A DNA stretch of 64,000 nt from Herbaspirillum sp. WKF16 (GCF_028993615.1 NZ_CP118632.1:248001-312000); one strand, 5' to 3'. Numbered from the stretch's first letter, positions 51,433-59,939 are shown. Made by a program: numbers and translations. Notes: generated from the sequence alone by a model not told the origin.

Positions 51433-52452
51433 ATGGACCGTTTTCAGGCCATGCAGGTGTTTACCGCCGTGGTGGACGCCAACAGTTTCACGCGAGCGGC
51501 AGATAACCTGACCCTGCCGCGCACTACCGTCACCACCATCATCCAGGGGCTGGAAAGCCTGCTGCGCGTGCGCCTGCTGAATCGCACCACGCGCCGCATC
51601 AGCCTCACGCCCGACGGCGCGGCCTACTATGAGCGCTGCGTGCGCATCCTGGCCGACGTCGCCGAGACCGAGCAGTCCTTCAGCAACGTGACGCGCGGCC
51701 CGCAGGGCCGCCTGCGCATCGACGTGCCGGCGTCCATCGGCCGCCTGATGCTGCTGCCCAACTTGTGCGACTTCTACACCAAGTACCCCGACATCGAGCT
51801 GGTGATGGGCATGGGCGACCGCCCGGTGGACATGGTCCAGGAGGCGGTCGACTGCGTGATCCGCATCGGCGAGCTGCAGGATTCGTCCATGGTGGCGCGC
51901 CGCATCGGCACCTTCCAGACCGTCACCTGTGCGGCGCCCAGCTACCTGGAGCGCCACGGCGTGCCGCACACCATCGAAGACCTGCAGCAGCACAAGTCGG
52001 TGCACTACTTCTCCAGCCGCACCGGCCGCACCATCGACTGGGACTTCGTGGTCGAAGGCGTCACGCGCGAGGTCAAGATGGACGGCAAGCTCTCCGTCAA
52101 CGACGGCGACGCCTACGTGGAATGCGCGCTGCAAGGTTTCGGCATGGTGCAGGCGCCGCTGTACATGGTGATGCGCCACATCGAGGAAGGCCGCCTGGTC
52201 GAGGTGCTGTCGCAATGGAAGCCGTCCGCGCTGCCCATCTCGGTGGTCTACCTGCACAACCGCCATCTCTCGCCCAAGGTGCGCGCCTTCGTCGACTGGG
52301 TGGCCGAACTGTTCTCCACCTGTCCGCTGCACAAGGCCTGCACCATGGGCATGGAAATGATCGAGGGCGAATGCCGCTTCGTCGCCAAGGACGAGCCGAC
52401 CACCGTGCGCAACGTGGTCGAGCAGCACAACATCGCCGAGAGCGTGTTCTGA
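51433..52452 (+). CDS. LysR-family regulator, divergent from the efflux operon
   Basis: A 339-residue LysR protein, longer than usual owing to a C-terminal extension with two Cys (TCPLHKACTMGMEM). The HTH is at about residues 3-60 (MQVFTAVVDANSFTRAADNLTLPRTTVTTIIQGLESLLRVRLL), then the effector domain. A strong ribosome binding site (AAAGGAGAGAGCG) precedes the ATG. The divergent position next to the hydrolase-adaptor-pump-channel operon suggests it controls that operon. Confidence 0.92.
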   Translation: MDRFQAMQVFTAVVDANSFTRAADNLTLPRTTVTTIIQGLESLLRVRLLNRTTRRISLTPDGAAYYERCVRILADVAETEQSFSNVTRGPQGRLRIDVPASIGRLMLLPNLCDFYTKYPDIELVMGMGDRPVDMVQEAVDCVIRIGELQDSSMVARRIGTFQTVTCAAPSYLERHGVPHTIEDLQQHKSVHYFSSRTGRTIDWDFVVEGVTREVKMDGKLSVNDGDAYVECALQGFGMVQAPLYMVMRHIEEGRLVEVLSQWKPSALPISVVYLHNRHLSPKVRAFVDWVAELFSTCPLHKACTMGMEMIEGECRFVAKDEPTTVRNVVEQHNIAESVF

Positions 52453-53072
52453 CGGGTGGTCTTCAATAAGGCTGGTGCACTTCATCGCTGGCCTTTCTCT
52501 CTGCGCTTCAGGTTTTTCGCGCCGGCACTGCTCCGCGCAGGCTGCGCGCGGCGGCCTGCGTGACTCGGAAAGCGTCATCCCCGCCGGCGCGATGTCGGTG
52601 AAGATCGATAGGAAATCGGGTGTTGAAGAAGCGGCGCGCTGCCTTGCGCCGGATGCGGGTACTGCGGTCTTGCGGGTGTTGCGCGGCGGCCGTCATGGCC
52701 GGGGTCGACGGTGTGGCTGCGGCGCTCGCATCGATGGCGGCGCCGGCACGAAATCCATCGTGGATCAATCGCTCTTGGCGTGGGATGGATTATGCGCGGT
52801 CGCAGCAAAATTTTCGTGCCGGAATCTGCTGGATTTCTGCCTGATTCTGCAAACTGGCGATAATCAGGCAATTTTCAGCCGCAGCGCGATCCCGAGCCGC
52901 CTCCCCTTCGTTTATGCTTTTGGCGGCTTGCAGCGGCAGGTTTTTCGCCCAGGCGGATCGCGAGCATACCTAATCCTGCTAATTTTTTGCCTATTCCTGC
53001 AAGTCTTTTGGCGTAGAATCGGGCAAGCCGACGAGTTGCGCTAAGCTGGCGCCTCATTGAAAGGGAGCCTCC
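52453..53072. other. 620-bp intergenic region before the AraC gene
   Basis: No convincing gene: a frame at 52475-53044 is open but has no family features. The first half is GC-rich. The last 250 bp are AT-rich with an inverted repeat (TGCCTGATT 52838-52846 / AATCAGGCA 52862-52870) and direct repeats described separately. Confidence 0.5.
52972..53019 (+). promoter_or_regulatory. 21-bp tandem direct repeats and -10 element before araC-type gene
   Basis: 52972-52992 (AATCCTGCTAATTTTTTGCCT minus its last base matches well) and 52993-53013 are adjacent 21-bp repeats with about 15 identical positions; both carry TCCTGC then a T-run and GC. A -10-like TAGAAT (53014-53019) follows at once. A 21-bp period, two helical turns, is typical of AraC-family operator half-sites. 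A partial third copy (ATTCTGCAAACTGGCG) lies at about 52845. Confidence 0.6.
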
Positions 53073-54071
53073 ATGGACCTGAACGAACATGCCGTCTTCG
53101 AACCTGCCGCCGGGGCGGCCGAGCCGCAGCAAGCCGCCACGCCACCGGCCCACGACGATGCCCGCTTCGTCGCCATGCAGCAGGAGTTGCTGCACCTGAT
53201 CGGTCGCTACACGCTAGGGGTCGAGGGCACGCTGGCCACCGCCATCGAGGGCCTCGACATCTATCGCATCACCTGTCCCACCGGCCCCAAGCACGCGGTG
53301 CAAAAGCCGGTGTTCGCGGTCATCGCCCAGGGCTCCAAGCGCCTGTTCATCGGCGACGAGGTCTACGAATACGATCCCATGCATTACCTGGTGGCCTCGG
53401 TCGACCTGCCGGTGGTCGGCAAGGTGACCGTCTCCAGCCCGGAAGAACCTTACCTGGGCTTGCGCCTGGAGCTCGATACCCGCGAGATCGGCGCGCTGAT
53501 CGGCGACGAGCACCTGCCGCAGGCCATCGCCGCCGATACCGCCGCGCGCGGCATGTATGTCAACCGGCTCGACGCCGAACTGCTGGACGCGGTGCTGCGC
53601 CTGTTGCGGCTGCACGAGACGCCGCGCGACATCCCGATCCTGGCGCCCATGGTGCGGCGTGAGATCCTCTACCGCCTGCTGATGAACGGGCAGGGCGCGC
53701 TGCTGCGCCAGACCGTGCTGCAGGACAGCCAGATGAACCGCATCGCCAAGGCCATCCGCCTCATGCGCGACGGCTACGACCAGCCGCTGCGGGTCGAAGA
53801 CATCGCGCGCGACGTGCACATGAGCGTGTCCTCGCTGCACCATCACTTCAAGCTGGTGACGGCGATGAGCCCGCTGCAATACCAGAAGAACCTGCGCCTG
53901 CAGGAAGCGCGCAAGCTGATCCTGACCGCCGACATGAGCGTGGCGCTGGCCGCGCACACGGTCGGCTACGAGAGCTCCTCGCAGTTCAGCCGCGAATACA
54001 GCCGCCTGTTCGGCTCGCCGCCGCTGCGCGACAAGCGGCGCTGGCTGGAGGAAGAGGCGCCGGTCCTGTAG
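53073..54071 (+). CDS. AraC-family transcriptional regulator
   Basis: A 332-residue AraC protein. The N-terminal AraC_N sensing domain (about 45-210; GLDIYRITCPTGPKHAVQKPVFAVIAQGSKRLFIGDEVYEYDP) is followed by the two-HTH DNA-binding domain (about 235-330; RVEDIARDVHMSVSSLHHHFK and VALAAHTVGYESSSQFSREYSRLFG). The N-terminal domain type is common next to oxidoreductase genes. GGGAG lies before the ATG. The aldo/keto reductase gene follows 126 bp downstream on the same strand and is the likely target. Confidence 0.93.
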   Translation: MDLNEHAVFEPAAGAAEPQQAATPPAHDDARFVAMQQELLHLIGRYTLGVEGTLATAIEGLDIYRITCPTGPKHAVQKPVFAVIAQGSKRLFIGDEVYEYDPMHYLVASVDLPVVGKVTVSSPEEPYLGLRLELDTREIGALIGDEHLPQAIAADTAARGMYVNRLDAELLDAVLRLLRLHETPRDIPILAPMVRREILYRLLMNGQGALLRQTVLQDSQMNRIAKAIRLMRDGYDQPLRVEDIARDVHMSVSSLHHHFKLVTAMSPLQYQKNLRLQEARKLILTADMSVALAAHTVGYESSSQFSREYSRLFGSPPLRDKRRWLEEEAPVL

Positions 54072-54197
54072 GGCGCCAGCGCGTTGCGGCGCGCGGCGCT
54101 AGAATCCCTGTCGCGCCATTCACCAATTTCATTCGAGAAAAGCCCGGCGCTTGCGTCGTCGGGTTTTCCTTCCCTCATCCATTTCAACGGAGACAGC

Positions 54198-55205
54198 ATG
54201 CAATATCGTCGCCTCGGCAAGAGCAATCTCAAGGTTTCTGCATTGTGTTTGGGTTCCATGATGTTCGGCGACCAGACCGACATCGAAGAGTCCGGCCGCA
54301 TCGTCGCGTCGGCGCGCGAGCGCGGCGTCAACTTCATCGACACCGCCGACGTCTACACCAAGGGCAAGTCGGAAGAGATCGTCGGCAAGCTGCTCATGGG
54401 GCAGCGCCACGACTGGGTGCTGGCCAGCAAGCTGGGCAACCCGATGGGCGGCGCGCCCAACCAGTCGCACTATTCGCGCAGCTGGATCATGCGCGAGACC
54501 GACAACATCCTGCGTCGCCTGGATACCGACTACCTCGACATCCTCTACATGCACCGCGATTTCCAGGATGAAAACCTGGAAGAGGCGGTGCAGTCGCTGG
54601 GCGACCTGATCCGCGCCGGCAAGATCCGCGGCTTCGGCGTGTCCAATTTCCGCGGCTGGCGCATCGCCGAGATCGTGCGCCTGTGCGAGAAGAACAACGT
54701 GCCGCTGCCGCTGGTGTGCCAGCCCTATTACAACCTGCTGAACCGCCAGCCGGAAGTGGAGATCCTGCCGGCCTGCGCCAACTACGGCCTGGGCGTGGTG
54801 CCCTACAGCCCGATCGCGCGCGGCGTGCTGACCGGCAAGTACCAGCCGGGCGCCAAGCCGGCCGAGGATACCCGCGCCGGCCGCGGCGACAAGCGCATGA
54901 TGGAAACCGAATTCCGCGAGGAGTCGCTGCTGATCGCGCAGAAGCTGCAGCAGCATTGCGAGGCGCGGGGCGTCAAGCTGGGCCAGTTCGCCACGGCCTG
55001 GGTACTGGCCAATTCGGCCATCAGCAGCGTCATCGCCGGCCCGCGCACGCTGGCGCAGATGGAGGACTACTACGACGCCGTCGAGCTCAGGATCAGCGCC
55101 GAGGAAGAGGCGCTGGTGGATGGGCTGGTGACGCCGGGCCATGCGTCCACGCACGGCTACAACGATCCCAACTACCCGTTCTTCGGGCGCGTGGCGAAGG
55201 CTTGA
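54198..55205 (+). CDS. Aldo/keto reductase
   Basis: A 335-residue TIM-barrel reductase. Asp and Tyr are in FIDTADVYTKGKSEEIVGKLL, Lys in VLASKLGNPMG and His in LDILYMHRDF. VVPYSPIARGVLTGKYQPG and VIAGPRTLAQMEDY bind NADP(H). The shape is that of the YajO/YakC-type AKR group. ATG 54198 has CGGAGA before it; the frame to 54084 is non-coding in character. It is probably regulated by the upstream AraC protein and ends in a clear terminator. Confidence 0.93.
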   Translation: MQYRRLGKSNLKVSALCLGSMMFGDQTDIEESGRIVASARERGVNFIDTADVYTKGKSEEIVGKLLMGQRHDWVLASKLGNPMGGAPNQSHYSRSWIMRETDNILRRLDTDYLDILYMHRDFQDENLEEAVQSLGDLIRAGKIRGFGVSNFRGWRIAEIVRLCEKNNVPLPLVCQPYYNLLNRQPEVEILPACANYGLGVVPYSPIARGVLTGKYQPGAKPAEDTRAGRGDKRMMETEFREESLLIAQKLQQHCEARGVKLGQFATAWVLANSAISSVIAGPRTLAQMEDYYDAVELRISAEEEALVDGLVTPGHASTHGYNDPNYPFFGRVAKA

Positions 55206-55228
55206 CCGCCGACGCGATGGAGTGAAGA

Positions 55229-55257
55229 AAGCCGCGGCCGATGCCGCGGTTTTTTTT
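55229..55257 (+). terminator. Terminator after the aldo/keto reductase
   Basis: GCCGCGGC (about 55231-55238), loop CGAT, GCCGCGGT then a run of eight T. Confidence 0.85.
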
Positions 55258-55277
55258 ACCCGGTCCCGGGTGCGGGT

Positions 55278-55586
55278 TCAGGAGGACGGCCGCATGGGCC
55301 TGCGCTTCGCCGCCGGCGTCATCGCGCAGGCATGCCCGGCCACGCAGAGCTTGAGCAGCAGGTAGCGGCTGCGGCGGGCCGGGGCTGGCTGCATGGCGGT
55401 GTCGGGAAGGCGTTGCCGCAGTTCGGCGGTGCGAGGCATCCCATGGCACGCAGGGCGCGCGGCGGCCATGACCGGCGCCTGTGCGCCGACGATGATCGCC
55501 AGCGCGCAGCCGGCCTGCAGAAGGCGCCGGCGCGCATTGTGGGAGTTGCGGGAGTTGCGGAAGAAGGGGGAGGTGTCGACGGGCAT
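55278..55586 (-). CDS. Small hypothetical exported protein
   Basis: A 102-residue reading frame with a good minus-strand ribosome binding site (AAGGAACAGCC before ATG 55586). The N-terminus has NARRRLLQAGCALAIIVGAQAPVMAAA, a basic stretch followed by a hydrophobic core and a likely cleavage point, so it may be exported. The rest is basic and Cys-containing (LLLKLCVAGHACAM). No family is recognised. It lies alone between the terminator of the reductase and the aldolase gene. The call rests on the start site and the signal peptide only. Confidence 0.45.
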   Translation of the reverse strand: MPVDTSPFFRNSRNSHNARRRLLQAGCALAIIVGAQAPVMAAARPACHGMPRTAELRQRLPDTAMQPAPARRSRYLLLKLCVAGHACAMTPAAKRRPMRPSS

Positions 55587-55777
55587 GGCTGTTCCTTGGC
55601 GGGAAGCAGCCACCCGGCCGTCTTCCCTCGCATCCGGTGGATTATCCGGCGCGAGGGGGCGGGCATATATAGGATTGTTCTCAAATTAACTGCGCATCGC
55701 CTTCGGTGTTGCTTCGAGGCTTTCCTGCGGCGTTTGGCGCCATCGATCCCAACAAATCCCCGATGGCGCCCGCCGGC

Positions 55778-56530
55778 TCAGCGCAGCGACGCGATGCGGC
55801 GGCCGCCTTCGGCCTTGAGTTGCTGGATGTCGGTGCCGGGCACCACCAGGTCCATGCCGAACTCCTTCATGCGCTGGGCCATGTCCATGGTGCCGGCGAA
55901 GATGCCGACGTACTTGCCCATCTTCCTGGCCAGGGCCACCAGCGAACGGATGGCGTCGTTGAGCTCGCGCGTCTCGTAGGCGTCCGGCGCCAGCCCCATC
56001 TCGATGGCGAGGTCGGCCGGGCCGATGAAGATGCCGTCCAGGTCGGGCACGCCGAGGATCGCCTCGGCGTTGGCGAAGCCTTCGTTGGTCTCGATCATGG
56101 CCAGCGTCAGGATGGTGCGGTTGGCATGCGTGAAGTAGTCGCCGCCGCCGTACATGAAGCCGCGCGCCGGGCCGTAGCTGCGCCCGCCGCGCGGAGAGTA
56201 GTGGCAGGCCCGCACGAAGCGCTCGGCATCGGCGGCGGTGTTGATCAGCGGGCAGATCACGCCGTAGGCGCCGGCGTCGAGCAGCTTGTTGATCTCGCCC
56301 AGGCTGTTTTCCGAACAGCGCACCAGCGGCACGGCGTCGGTGGTGGAGATGGCCTGCAGCATGGGGATGGCCGACTCGACCGAGAACAGGCCGTGCTGCA
56401 GGTCCACCGTCACGGCGTCGTAGCCGGTGTTGGCCACCACTTCGGCCAGCAGCGAATTGCCCATCGACACCCAGCCGCTCAAGGCCAGCTTGTTTTGCGC
56501 GAACAGGGTGCGCAGCCGGTTTTCCCGCAT
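55778..56530 (-). CDS. HpcH/HpaI aldolase family protein
   Basis: A 250-residue class II aldolase of the HpcH/HpaI family. It has the substrate segment SMGNSLLAEVVANTGYDAVTVDLQHGLF (with the catalytic His), then PLVRCSENS and the metal-binding Glu/Asp pair in MIETNEGFANAEAILGVPDLDGIFIGPADLA. These enzymes catalyse reversible aldol cleavage of 2-keto-3-hydroxy acids, giving pyruvate and an aldehyde. ATG 56530 has GGAGACTGAC upstream; ATG 56542 is also in frame but worse placed. dadA lies upstream on the same strand behind a terminator. Confidence 0.92.
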   Translation of the reverse strand: MRENRLRTLFAQNKLALSGWVSMGNSLLAEVVANTGYDAVTVDLQHGLFSVESAIPMLQAISTTDAVPLVRCSENSLGEINKLLDAGAYGVICPLINTAADAERFVRACHYSPRGGRSYGPARGFMYGGGDYFTHANRTILTLAMIETNEGFANAEAILGVPDLDGIFIGPADLAIEMGLAPDAYETRELNDAIRSLVALARKMGKYVGIFAGTMDMAQRMKEFGMDLVVPGTDIQQLKAEGGRRIASLR

Positions 56531-56625
56531 GTCAGTCTCCATTGGTTGTGATCTGGTGCGGCCGCGCCGGCAGCCGCTCGACCTATGGTAGACCGAAGCC
56601 GTGGCGCCTGCAGCGCGCCGGCGCC

Positions 56626-56662
56626 AAAGAAAATGGCGCGCCGCCAGTCGCGGTGCGCCATT
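56626..56662 (-). terminator. Terminator of dadA
   Basis: AATGGCGCGCC (56632-56642) pairs with GGTGCGCCATT (56652-56662), one G-T pair. On the minus strand it is followed by TTTTCTTT. Confidence 0.7.
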
Positions 56663-56718
56663 GCGGTTCACGGTGAAAGCTTCTCAGGCGGGCATGAAAC
56701 TTCTTCAGCCGCGCCGCT

Positions 56719-57984
56719 TCAGGCGGCGTAACCGAAGGCGGCGTCCTCGATGGCGCTCTTGCGTCCGGCGATCTGGTCGGCCACCAGCGCCGCGCTGCCG
56801 CAGGCCAGGGTCCAGCCCAGCGCGCCCTGGCCGAGGTTGAGGTGCAGGTTCTTGACCGGCGAAGCGCCGACGATGGGCACGCCGCTGGGCGTGGCGGGGC
56901 GAAAGCCCGCCCATGGCGAGAGCGCGGCGTCCTCGGCCAGCGCGCAGCCGGGGAACAACTCGCGCACGCCGTTCCTGAGTTCGTCCACCGCGCGTTGCGG
57001 GATGCTGCGCTCCATGCCCACCAGCTCGACGCGGCCGGCCACGCGCAGGCGCTCGCCCAGGCGCGCGTAGACGATCTTGCGCGAGATGTCGGTGATCGAG
57101 ACCTGCGGCGCGGCGGCGCGGCTGGCCTGGTCCTGCAGCGGCACGGTGATGCTGTAGCCCTTGAGCGGATACAGCGGCAGCTTCAGGCCGACCAGGCGGG
57201 CGAACTCCGCGCTCTCGGGGCCGAAGCACAACACGAAGCGCTCGGCGTCGATCCACTCGGTCCCGGCCTGCACGGCGCGCAGGGCGCCGGCTTCGGCGCG
57301 CACCTGGCGCACCTGCACGGCGCCGATGAAGCGAAACGCCGGGTTGGCGCGCATCGCCGCCACCAGTGCGCGGCAGAACTGCGGGCAGTCGCCGGCTTGC
57401 TCGCCGGGGGTGTAGACGCCGCCGGCCCAATCGCGTTGCGACTGGCCCAGCGCCGGCTCGATGGCGACGCAGGCGGCCGCGTCCAGCACCTGCTGCTCGC
57501 AGCCGAACTGCGACTGGAATTGCACCTGCCTGCGCGCGCCGTCCAGGCCGGCCGGGTCGGTGTACATCACCAGCTTGCCCGAGCTTTGGTAGTCGAATTG
57601 CAGGTCCAGCGCGGCGTTCCATTGCTTCAACTGGTCGCGGCTGAAGAAGGCCAGTTGCAGCAGGTCGATGGTGGTGCGGCGCACGCGATCGGCGTTGCAG
57701 CAGCGCAGGAACGCATAGAGCCAGCGGTATTGCGTGGCATCCAGGGTGGGTTTGAAGGTCAGCGGCGATTCGCTGCTGAACATGTAGTAGGCCCATTTGG
57801 ACCAGACCGTGGGGTCGGCCAGCGGCGCCACATAGGAGTAGCTCAGCTGGGCGCCGTTGCCCAGGCTGGTGCCTTCGCCGGGCTGCTCGCGGCCGTCGAC
57901 CAGGGTGACCTGGTGGCCGTCCTGCAGCAGGCGCCAGGCGGTGGTGACGCCGATCACGCCGGCGCCCAATACGCAGATATGCAT
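56719..57984 (-). CDS. dadA: D-amino-acid dehydrogenase
   Basis: A 421-residue FAD oxidoreductase. The Rossmann motif is MHICVLGAGVIGVTTAWRLLQDGHQVTLVDG at the N-terminus. The DadA-type QPGEGTSLGNGAQLSYSYVAPLADP segment and the closing LHLNLGQGALGWTLACGSAALVADQIAGR are present. It oxidises D-amino acids, mainly D-alanine, to keto acids on the inner face of the membrane. ATG 57984 begins exactly with the Rossmann motif, so upstream in-frame codons were rejected. A sharp promoter and palindromic operator lie upstream (58087-58130). The ribosome binding site is weak. Confidence 0.92.
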   Translation of the reverse strand: MHICVLGAGVIGVTTAWRLLQDGHQVTLVDGREQPGEGTSLGNGAQLSYSYVAPLADPTVWSKWAYYMFSSESPLTFKPTLDATQYRWLYAFLRCCNADRVRRTTIDLLQLAFFSRDQLKQWNAALDLQFDYQSSGKLVMYTDPAGLDGARRQVQFQSQFGCEQQVLDAAACVAIEPALGQSQRDWAGGVYTPGEQAGDCPQFCRALVAAMRANPAFRFIGAVQVRQVRAEAGALRAVQAGTEWIDAERFVLCFGPESAEFARLVGLKLPLYPLKGYSITVPLQDQASRAAAPQVSITDISRKIVYARLGERLRVAGRVELVGMERSIPQRAVDELRNGVRELFPGCALAEDAALSPWAGFRPATPSGVPIVGASPVKNLHLNLGQGALGWTLACGSAALVADQIAGRKSAIEDAAFGYAA

Positions 57985-58086
57985 GGTGTGCTGTCGAATT
58001 CGTCGGGACGCGCCGCGGCGCCTTCCCCGTGTTTGCCTGAGATCGGCGCCAGCACGCGCTGCGCCTCCCATCCCTTATGGCGGCAG

Positions 58087-58130
58087 ACTATACGAAGATT
58101 CACCGGGGTGTCACATGCCGAATCGGCATG
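58087..58130 (-). promoter_or_regulatory. dadA promoter and 17-bp palindromic operator
   Basis: On the minus strand: -35 GTGACA (plus 58109-58114), 16-bp spacer, -10 TATAGT (plus 58087-58092). Immediately upstream and touching the -35 is the perfect palindrome CATGCCGAATCGGCATG (58114-58130, 8-bp arms, one central base). Its position suits an activator or a repressor acting at the -35. Confidence 0.7.
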
Positions 58131-58165
58131 ATTGCCGCGGCGTGGGAAGGCCGAGCGCGCTGTGC

Positions 58166-58192
58166 GCCTGCGCAAAACCGTTTTGCGCAGGC
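58166..58192. promoter_or_regulatory. 13-bp-arm perfect inverted repeat upstream of rnpB
   Basis: GCCTGCGCAAAAC (58166-58178), one central C, GTTTTGCGCAGGC (58180-58192). It lies 29 bp before the rnpB -10 element and 36 bp beyond the dadA operator. There is no T-run, so it is not an ordinary terminator. Confidence 0.6.
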
Positions 58193-58220
58193 ATTCGGCG
58201 AGCGGCGCGCCATGCTGCGC

Positions 58221-58226
58221 TACAAT
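58221..58226 (+). promoter_or_regulatory. -10 element of rnpB
   Basis: TACAAT at 58221-58226, a few bases before the mature 5' end of the RNase P RNA. No good -35 was found at the usual distance. Confidence 0.55.
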
Positions 58227-58230
58227 AGCG

Positions 58231-58565
58231 GCTGATGCAGGCCAGACAGCCGCTGGCCGCGTTCGCAAGGACGCGGCGGGAGGAAGGTCCGGACTCCACA
58301 GAGCAGGGTGACGGTTAACGGCCGTCCGCCGAACCCCGGTGCAAACCGGCATAAGGCGAGGAATAGGGCCACAGAGACGAGCGTATTAAGTTACGGTGAA
58401 ACGCGGTAACCTCCACCCGGAGCAATTTCAAATAGGCACGCGATGATGTTGCTCGCGGAGCGTGCGGGTAGAAAGCTTGAGCGCCGGAGCAATCCGGCGC
58501 CTAGAGGAATGGCTGTCATAGCGGGCAACCGCCGTAACAGAATCCGGCCTACCGGCCTGCTTCAT
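58231..58565 (+). ncRNA. rnpB: RNase P RNA, bacterial class A
   Basis: The catalytic RNA of RNase P, which matures tRNA 5' ends. The 5' segment GATGCAGGCC (58234-58243) pairs with GGCCTGCTTC (58554-58563) as helix P1. Conserved blocks are in order: the gaggaaggtccgga region (58280 onward), the acagagcagggtgacgg region, the cggtgcaaaccggcataag region and, near the 3' end, the aacagaatccggcctac region. The length of about 335 nt and these blocks fit class A. Exact ends are approximate. Confidence 0.93.
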
Positions 58566-58672
58566 TGAATTTCCCATGCGCCCGGCCACGTCCGGCGCAT
58601 GCGGCCACCACCCATAACAATACTGCGGCCCGCGGGCGACTGCGGGTCTCGCAAGAGACACCCAGGAGCTCC

Positions 58673-59854
58673 ATGACACAAGCGTCCGCGCCCCCATCCA
58701 CCGCCACCCAGCCGGTCCTGTTCGAGGAACTGGAGAGCGCCAACGGCCGCCGCATCGGCGTGGCCACGCTGGCTTCCGAAAAGACGCTGCATGCCATCTC
58801 GCTGGAGATGGTGAACCTGCTCACGCCCCAGCTGCGCAAATGGCAGGCCGATCCCGAGGTGGCCATGGTGATCCTGCAGGCGCAGGGCGAGAAGGCGTTC
58901 TGCGCCGGCGGCGACCTGCAGCAGCTGTACCGCACCATGCGCGAGCACCACGCCTCGCCCGAGCGCGGCGACATCCGCGGCAACCGCTACGCGGCGGAAT
59001 TCTTCGAGCATGAATACCGGCTGGACTACCTGATCCACACCTTCGGCAAGCCCATCCTGTGCTGGGGCCACGGCATCGTGATGGGCGGCGGCATCGGCCT
59101 GATGGCCGGCTGCAGCCATCGCGTGGCCACCGAGAAGTCGCGCCTGGCGATGCCGGAGATCACCATCGGCCTGTATCCCGATGTCGGCGGCAGCTGGTTC
59201 CTGGCGCGCATGCCCGGCAAGACCGGCGTGTTCCTGGCGCTGACCGGCGCGCAGCTCAACGCCGGCGACGCGCTCTTCGCCGGCCTGGCCGACTACCGCA
59301 TTGCGCACGCCGCCAAGCAGTCGGTGATCGACGCGCTGCTGGCCCAGGAATGGGGCAGCGGGCGCGACGCCGAACTGCTGGACCGCGTGTTGGCCGGCGC
59401 CCAGCTGGCCTCGGCCAACGACGGCGTCACCGCGTTCGCTCCGTCCAACCTGCTGTCGCACTTCGACCAGATCGAGGCGCTGTGCCGCAAGCCCACGCTG
59501 CCGGAGATCGTCGAGGGCATCCTCGCGCTGCAGACCGACGACGCCTGGCTGCAAAAGGCCATGGCCACGCTGCGCGCCGGCGCGCCCGGTTCGGCCTGGC
59601 TGGGCTACGCGCTGCAAAAGCGCGTGCGCCACCTGTCGCTGGCCGAGGTGTTCCGCCTGGAGTTCGTGGTGTCGCTGCACTGCGCGGCGCGTCCCGACTT
59701 CGTCGAGGGCATCCGGGCGCTGATCATCGAGAAGGACCAGAAGCCCAAGTGGCAGCCGGCCACCCTGGCCGAGGCGACGCCGGCATGGGTCGAGGGCTTC
59801 TTCGACGATCCCTGGAGCCCGCAGCGGCACCCGCTGGCCGACCTCGGCGCCTGA
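58673..59854 (+). CDS. 3-hydroxyisobutyryl-CoA hydrolase-like enoyl-CoA hydratase/isomerase family protein
   Basis: A 393-residue crotonase-fold protein of the HIBCH length class. The oxyanion motif is FCAGGDLQQLY with GHGIVMGGGIGLMAGCSHRVATE. The diagnostic MPEITIGLYPDVGGSWFLAR contains the Glu and Asp used by 3-hydroxyisobutyryl-CoA hydrolases in valine degradation. A C-terminal extension (about 250-390) with FVEGIRALIIEKDQKPKWQPATL closes the fold, as in HIBCH. ATG 58673 has AGGAGCTCC upstream. No other valine-pathway gene is next to it. Confidence 0.88.
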   Translation: MTQASAPPSTATQPVLFEELESANGRRIGVATLASEKTLHAISLEMVNLLTPQLRKWQADPEVAMVILQAQGEKAFCAGGDLQQLYRTMREHHASPERGDIRGNRYAAEFFEHEYRLDYLIHTFGKPILCWGHGIVMGGGIGLMAGCSHRVATEKSRLAMPEITIGLYPDVGGSWFLARMPGKTGVFLALTGAQLNAGDALFAGLADYRIAHAAKQSVIDALLAQEWGSGRDAELLDRVLAGAQLASANDGVTAFAPSNLLSHFDQIEALCRKPTLPEIVEGILALQTDDAWLQKAMATLRAGAPGSAWLGYALQKRVRHLSLAEVFRLEFVVSLHCAARPDFVEGIRALIIEKDQKPKWQPATLAEATPAWVEGFFDDPWSPQRHPLADLGA

Positions 59855-59878
59855 GGCGCAATCCCGGCCCGGCAAGAC

Positions 59879-59918
59879 AAACGCCGCCGCAACGGAGCGC
59901 TCCGTTGCGGCGGCGTTT
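59879..59918. terminator. 40-bp perfect palindrome, bidirectional terminator
   Basis: Arms 59879-59898 and 59899-59918 are perfectly complementary (AAACGCCGCCGCAACGGAGC / its reverse complement). T-runs lie on both sides. It separates the convergent hydrolase and TetR genes. Confidence 0.8.
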
Positions 59919-59939
59919 TGCATGGGCGGACGGGCCGGT

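Noticed and set aside
50158..52578. 806-codon frame combining the hydrolase with sequence opposite the LysR gene
   Set aside because: The first 400 codons are antisense to the LysR gene. Only the C-terminal part shows hydrolase motifs.
52475..53044. 189-codon frame before the AraC gene
   Set aside because: Low-complexity translation; the last part lies in AT-rich regulatory repeats.
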